The notes under the pieces: generated by a model
Told to the model about the DNA's origin: nothing
Database searches by the model: none
Seen by the model: the letters and a program-made list of their open reading frames with translations, nothing else
NCBI GenBank assembly: GCA_028023455.1
Contig: JAQFVV010000021.1
Location: 618,001 to 682,000 of the forward strand
Source of the DNA: Epiperipatus broadwayi
Taxonomy: Eukaryota > Onychophora > Udeonychophora > Euonychophora > Peripatidae
Direction: 5' to 3'
DNA length: 64,000 nt
Program-made: the position numbers and the translations under genes
Part shown: positions 58,300-64,000 of the stretch, one piece after another
Layout of the letters: each line of letters begins with the position of its first letter
How positions within the stretch are numbered: the stretch's first letter is position 1

Positions 58300-58554
58300 A
58301 GGACAACTTTGGATAGGGATTTATTAAGCATTATCAAGTGACATGAACTAATTACTAAAACTTCCAATAGGTGGCATAGCTGTGATTAAATAAAAAGAGT
58401 CTGCTGTTAAAACAGCAATGTGTAGGATATAATCATATGATATTTTGTTAACATATTAAATCATTAGATAATTGTCTGGGTCAGTCAATCTATAGCATCA
58501 TAATTTAATATAACTTTAATAGCTTGAATATAGATGAAACAATGTGGAAGTACT

Positions 58555-58810
58555 GAAACCCTCAGTGAGCTATATATAAATTAACTGTCAGTAAATATAA
58601 AATATAGAATAAGCCACCTACACTTTAGCTATGATCGTATGTAAGCATACCATATATTGATATATTCTGAAATAACTATCATTAATCTACGTGTAAGTAG
58701 TTTAGTAAATGATATTCCTATATACAATCAAAGATAAAATGTAGGTGGCTCATTATATGTTTTACATTTATTGCCAATTATTCCTCGCTGGGGTTTTTCA
58801 CTACATCTGC
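58555..58810. repeat. Foldback of about 250 bp
   Basis: GAAACCCTCAGTGAG (58556) against CTCGCTGGGGTTTTTC (58784), AGTAAATATAAAATATAGAA against ATATGTTTTACATTTATTG, and AGCCACCTACACTTTA against AAAATGTAGGTGGCT are inverted pairs. The centre is about 100 bp. Confidence 0.75.
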
Positions 58811-59329
58811 ATTATTAGTATCATAATTTTGTAAAAGAAGAAAATCAAAATATGTGTGTGTAGCCAGATTAATTAGAAAAATATTGTGCCTAAGCATTCC
58901 ATTTAATTTGAATGTAATTCAGCTTAGCCAAATTGAGCTGCATATCTACTCTCCCCTCTATACTTAAAGTATCTGATCTCATTTCAAGATATTGTATGTT
59001 AAAATAATTGTATGGTTGACTGTTTGAAAGGTCGATTTTGAGACTGACAGACTGAGATCAAGTGTATAAATCACTTGATCATTTTGAGTTTTTGATTTAT
59101 TTCAGTAAATTGAGGAACCATTCAACAACCTTTTGCTCATGAGTCTTTACATCAACCTTTGCAAGAAACTTCAAATGCATTTGGAAACAAGTACCTTATT
59201 TTACCCTGTGTCTAAATTCTAAGTTATGTTAGCTACATTCATTATAAAATGTTTTCATTCATCTACCTATCAAAATTAATATAAGTGTCTTTAGGATAAA
59301 TGTAAAAAAATATGCTAGCATATATGGAA
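58811..59329. other. AT-rich stretch, no gene seen
   Basis: No recognised features. Confidence 0.4.
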
Positions 59330-59535
59330 CTTATGATGATAATGGATGAACAATTGAAATCTTAAATTGGATTCCAAGAGATTGTAAAAGACCTAGAAAG
59401 AGACCACATGTGAGATGGGTGGATTTGAAAGGGTGCAGAGGTGATGTGGAGATGAGAAGCTAAAGATCGAAGATGGTTTGAACTTGGAGAGACCTTCATC
59501 CTGCAATGGATTGATAATGGTTGATGATGATATGG
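59330..59535 (+). pseudogene. RTE-like LINE 3' terminal fragment
   Basis: EILNWIPRDCKRPRKRPHVR, then WVD, then KDRRWFELGETFILQWIDNG are readable in shifting frames, followed by TGATGATGATAT. It is the best-preserved C-terminus of this family and is heavily 5' truncated. Confidence 0.75.
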
Positions 59536-62330
59536 AACTTATTCTGTATGAAGGTTTCTCTCATCATCCAAGACACGTGTTTGTCAGGAACATCTAACTA
59601 TTGATAACTTATGAATAAATAGTAAAAATATTTGTAGTGATAGTTGCTTCTTAGAGTAGACTGAACATTAGAAAGACGTACATCAAATATTTAAGTTGTA
59701 ATATCCCATCGGTTGATTTACCATTATCAATATAAGATGAAGGGTCATTACGTTGACCTCAGTATTTGATATCACTTCAGATAGCAGATGCTGGAGAATT
59801 CCTAAAATATGTTATATACTGCAGAATGGTCTTCTTTTAATATGGTATTGCTACTGGACAATGACTATTTCATGCACTGTGAAGAGAAACTGACATCTCT
59901 TTATATATTTTTTTTGCATCTATATTTAGTAATCTTTTTGTTGCTGATAATTTTTCATAATTTAATCAAAAAAACATGCATCCCTGTCAAGAATTATGAC
60001 ATTTCACTAAAATAATTTGTTTATATATGTGAAAAAAATACAAATAATTTATAGCAATATATTATGTATAAAATAATAATCAATTCAAAATACAGCAAAA
60101 CTCTCCATATAGTAGTGCCATGTGATGTTTAGTGGTTTAAAATAATAATCAAATGGTTTCATGGCTCAGAAGTTTATAAATTTGGACGCCGGAGGGCCAG
60201 AGATGAAGTTGATCTGAACACCTTAATTCCAATGTTTATAGTGGCACAGTGATTTCACGTAGTAGTCACTTTTAATCTCAAACATCATGATCCCTTGAGT
60301 TAATAAATCATTTGATTATTGACCTCAGAAGTTTGTGCAGTAGTAAAAGAAGGAACTTGAGAATTAAATTTCCTTGATGGAAGTTCAATATGTCATTTCT
60401 GTATCCAAAACCACAATCTCCAGAATAAATGTCCATGTGATTATAAATTAGTACTCTAAAATGTGAAGTGTAAACCAATTGTTTAAAGGTTAGATGAAAC
60501 CTATCTCAGATTCTTTGACATTCTACACTCTGTCTGCATGGATTGTTGCAAAGGTAAATCTATAATCACTGGAACTGGAGATCTATGTCCACTTTTGTCA
60601 TTTCTAGTGTCTGTCCTTCTTATGAACTCCCGAGGTTATCATTTTGATTCCCCCTCATTTTTGTAGTTCTTTAAATAGATTATAAGTATTTTATAATACA
60701 TGTTTTTTAAGTTATTTTTAAAATGAGGAAACTTTTCTAAATGTTTTAGACATATGGGCTTCGGTCAATAGTTGATATTATATTTTTATTTGCGTGTTTA
60801 TTTTACTCCGTTTAAATAACTAGCGGTGTTCTCTAATTTTTAGAATCAAGAGTCACTATATTTATATATTTAATTGTTTATATTTTGCATATCAAACATA
60901 CTATATTTAAAGTTGATTTTAATTTTTAAACATACTGTATTTAAAGTTGATTTTAATTTTTTATATCTTTATTTGAAAACGTAGTTAATTTAAATACCGG
61001 GTATTTTGAATTTTCATTCTATATTGTATTTATGTATGAAGTTTGGGTTGTTTTTTTTCTTTAAAAATAAAAACACACGCACTCACACAAAGTAGTTTAA
61101 TTCCGTGTCATCCTTAATTCTTTCAAATTAATAGCAAGTGATTGTATTTCTTTTGTTAAATAAATAGAAAAATTGCTCTTACAATTGTATTAGAAAAGCT
61201 GCGATAAAGAATAACTAATTAACGGTCATAGTAATTACCGACTTTCATTACGTCTATTGACTTTTTAAGTCAAAAAATATTCTATTAACAAAGAAATTAT
61301 TATAATGGCATAATACAACAATTTACAATTTTAAAAAAAGGCAAATTAAAAATATAATGTGTTTTCAATGTGGGTCAAGCAATCAAACTTATCTTAGATT
61401 AAACTGATCTGTGTTTCTGTTGTCATGCGTGCGTATGAATGCCAATTGTTTAAGTGGTAATTTTTAGTACTTATACTATTTGCAATAAGTTAACGACTCT
61501 TTATAGAAATTAGTTTAAAATAAATTATATTTTGATTAAAATGATCAATATATGTATGTCTTTTATTTATGTATTTTTTATGAACGTATTTTCACTATAT
61601 GCACTAATTTATGTTAGTATCATTCTTTATGCAAATTAGTTCTAAACATATTTTGAATCTTACCAAAAGCTAACAAAGTAAATAATGTTTTTAAGAGCAG
61701 TTATTCACTTTATTTATTCCTGGGTTACTTATTGTTAACTTGAGTATTTATTGGTCACTATATTGTAATTCTGGTATGTTTACACTCCAGATAAGTTCCA
61801 TGTATATGCCCGTCAGTAAGACGTTTTGGACCTGAAACACCTTCATTAATTCAACACTTAGCTTTAATTTCTCCATACTATTAAGTTAATAACCCTGGAA
61901 TTAAAAATACTTTAAGAATTTGAATCCAAGCCAACATACTTATACAGATGTGTAGCTTTGAAACTATGCTAGTTATTATTTATTTTAGTGACATCGGATC
62001 TATGCTAATTGTAGGTAGTACTTATTCATTGAATAGTCTGGGGTCTTCAAACATATCATTACAGTTTTTCTGTTCACATATATCATGGTTGTTGGTCACT
62101 CAAGCTTTGGAATGAAGTAGAGTGAATTACTATTTCTAAATGCATAAGGTGTGTGTAAGCAAAGATAATCATATAATTCATTTTTGGTAAAATAAATATT
62201 CCTATTAAAACATATAGAGTTTGGATTGTCTATTTTTATGTTATAGCAAAGGTTGATAATCCAAAAATACATTTCATTTTATTTATAGTAACTTTTGAGT
62301 GTTAAATGTATTTCGGTTGTATATTATATA
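59536..62330. other. AT-rich stretch with short tandem duplication
   Basis: At 60150-60250 there is a decayed S2-like SINE (TTCATGGCTCAGAAGTT). At 60893-60960 a 37-bp tandem duplication repeats AACATACT-TATTTAAAGTTG. The rest has no recognised features. Confidence 0.45.
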
Positions 62331-62377
62331 TATATATATATGAGTGTGATAATGTTCAAGGATAAATGAGTTTGTAA

Positions 62378-62628
62378 GTAATCATTAAAAACCAGTCAAT
62401 ACTTAAACAATCCCAATATCAATAACAATCAACAATTTCAAACTGTTGTCAAGGCAACCTCCTTTTAACAATTCCACCTTTATTGTTAAAAGTTGCCTTG
62501 TCAACAGTTTGAAATTGTTGATTGTTATTGATATTAAAATTGTTTAAGTCTAGATTGAGGTTGCCTTGACAACAGTTTGAAATTGTTGACTATTATTGTC
62601 TAAGTGTTGATTGGCTTTTAATGATTAT
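62378..62628. repeat. Family G foldback, best copy
   Basis: The left unit CAATATCAATAACAATCAAC, CTGTTGTCAAGGCAACCTCC and its inverse TTGCCTTGTCAACAGTTTGA, TTGTTGATTGTTATTGATAT form a hairpin around CACCTTTATTG. A third part-copy (TTGCCTTGACAACAGTTTGA) follows, then (TA)n. Flanking (TA)n lies at about 62325. Confidence 0.85.
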
Positions 62629-62639
62629 ATATATATTGG

Positions 62640-63825
62640 AAAGAAGCAATGATAACAAATTGTTAAAATTTAATATAAATGTCTGATATTTGCATTATTG
62701 AACATAAATGATTTAGATGTATTATTTATAATTATCTTTATAAGCAATACAAATAATAATAGTTATAAATAAGTATATATCCAAGCTTATATACATACAA
62801 CTATTTTGCAGCAAAACAGTCACATCTTTATTAATCAATAAAATGTTTACAATCTGTTGCCGTAGCCATCTCATTCATGCTACCCATTTTGATATTCTTG
62901 GAGTGAAATACCAATTTTGGGGTCGCAATCTATTTCTCAGCTGTACCCATAATCTATTTCTCAGCTGTACCTCATCCTATCCCACAAACTATAAAAGCTT
63001 AGACCCTTTCAAACTCTCTTTATCTATCTTGTTTATAAGCATCTAACATTCCACATGTTCGACATAATTTTTCAATGAAGTAGCATTATCCATATCAGAT
63101 GCACAAATCCTACTATTTAATGGAGCCGTAATACTATTCTCACTCTAATAACTATCAGAATGTGCTATTTTATCATTCATTCACTAATCCTTTAATGACT
63201 ATTGACTTGTGCCATTCTGCTATTTATTCTCAGGCCCTTCATTAAGTTGTTGATAGCAGCTATTTTTACTATGTCCTGAGGGAATTTAAAATACTGTGAG
63301 AAAGTGTAAATGTAAATAACACACCGACACAAGTTTAGTGACAATAGATTTACTTAACAATAATACTAAAATTAAAAAATAAAGGAATTTTAAAGTCCAT
63401 TTCAATGAAACAAGTCTATTGGTGTTTAATGTTTGATGCACCAAGAATAAGTCTCAATACATATTTTGCATTTCCAAATTTCACAGTCACTTCAAATGTA
63501 TATGTGCTTGATTCAGTTAGATTTACAATTGTTGCTTTTAGAAGCAATATCTTTTGTAAATTTAAATGTCTTTATCTGATCATATAATTATGTCCGCAGT
63601 TACTTCAGACTTACCAAATGTTCCTTCCATATGTTTATATAGCACATATGCCATTCAGGCATAACATTTGCTTTTAATACATATATTAGTTTATTATTGC
63701 TATTTGGTGGACTGCTCAGTTTTACTATTCTATTGATAAACCATTTTGGTGTGGTTTTAATATCACATTGTTTTAGATGGAGAGATTTTTATATATTGCT
63801 GTAATTGTATTTGTAACCAAATGGA
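62640..63825. other. AT-rich stretch, no gene seen
   Basis: A short direct duplication (AATCTATTTCTCAGCTGTAC, at about 62927 and 62951) was noted. Nothing else was recognised. Confidence 0.4.
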
Positions 63826-63827
63826 GT

Positions 63828-64000
63828 AAATCACTCTCCTACAGGTTATGACTTAAAAGCACTCTAAATGCTGAACAAAAAATCAAGAATAGAATGAATC
63901 CTACCAAGAATAAGTGGATTCTTTGGATCTATTCTATTCTTGATTTTCTATTCAGCATGTAGAGTGCTCTTAAGTTATAGCCTGTGGGAGAGTGATTTAC
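63828..64000. repeat. Hairpin reaching the window end
   Basis: GTAAATCACTCTCCTACAGG (about 63824) is answered by CCTGTGGGAGAGTGATTTAC at the very end, and AGCACTCTAAATGCTGAA by TTCAGCATGTAGAGTGCT. The inner CAAGAATAGAATGAATCC pairs with GGATCTATTCTATTCTTG-like sequence. Arms are about 80 bp. Confidence 0.85.

Larger units (their letters stand above)
57635..58395. repeat. Hammerhead foldback element (family B2), long copy
   Basis: The ends CTATGCCACCTACTGTCAAC (57644) and the complement near 58370 (CAATAGGTGGCATAG) pair. Both arms carry hammerheads (57721-57780 minus, 58240-58299 plus) with intact CTGATGA and GAAAC. The centre is larger than in B1, with a partial inverted pair around 57900-58120. 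Confidence 0.7.

Overview
This is AT-rich DNA (roughly three quarters A+T by eye) from a eukaryote, most likely an invertebrate animal. The evidence is many decayed non-LTR retrotransposons of RTE-like and other types, tRNA-derived SINEs, foldback elements, Tigger-like and hAT-like DNA transposons, very long (TAA)n and (ATT)n microsatellites, and coding signal limited to short exon-like islands. No bacterial-style gene organisation, CRISPR array or rRNA was seen. The species cannot be named from what is visible.

Host-gene signal is sparse. Two exon-like islands lie on the minus strand, at 52921-53072 and 12866-13066. Both are richer in G+C than their surroundings, are open in one frame, and have plausible AG acceptor and GT donor sites. 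They could belong to one minus-strand gene with very long introns or to two genes; no family was recognised. A promoter-like segment on the plus strand at 27243-27510 has two CCAAT boxes, an Ets/YY1-type site, a 15-codon ORF and a GTAAGA donor-like site.

The rest is mobile and repetitive. 1-6200: a near-perfect 64-bp-arm hairpin, tRNA-like tandem SINE units, and two minus-strand LINE relics. 7100-9715: a minus-strand LINE 3' end with an oligo(A) tail and a plus-strand RTE-like relic. 10600-24350: SINEs, two Tigger-like copies, LINE tails, foldbacks, a 56-bp minisatellite and two trinucleotide arrays. 25600-37600: more foldbacks, a 31-bp minisatellite and an RTE tail. 38700-64000: several foldback families, a hAT-like element with a target duplication, and further LINE tails.

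The most interesting system is a family of inverted-repeat elements (34441-34872, 42371-42649, 44391-44637, 47871-48298, 54930-55535, 57635-58395, with relics at 16738-16790 and 50260-50315). Their arms carry what reads as a type I hammerhead ribozyme: CTGATGA, a short stem II, GAAAC, a minimal stem III, a GTC or ATC cleavage triplet, and a stem I of two 6-bp helices separated by an internal loop. Copies show covariation in stem II. A second family (38849-39365, 55965-56215) has the same core. Two more foldback families (590-965, 18225-18470, 56520-56690 and 20535-20680) have a related CTGAAGA-stem-GAAAC core. At 49565-50315 and 16505-16790 the hammerhead segment lies directly upstream, in the same orientation, of a retrotransposon 3' end that at the first site encodes a zinc-knuckle-like tail. 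This suggests that the ribozyme may belong to a larger retroelement from which the foldbacks derive.
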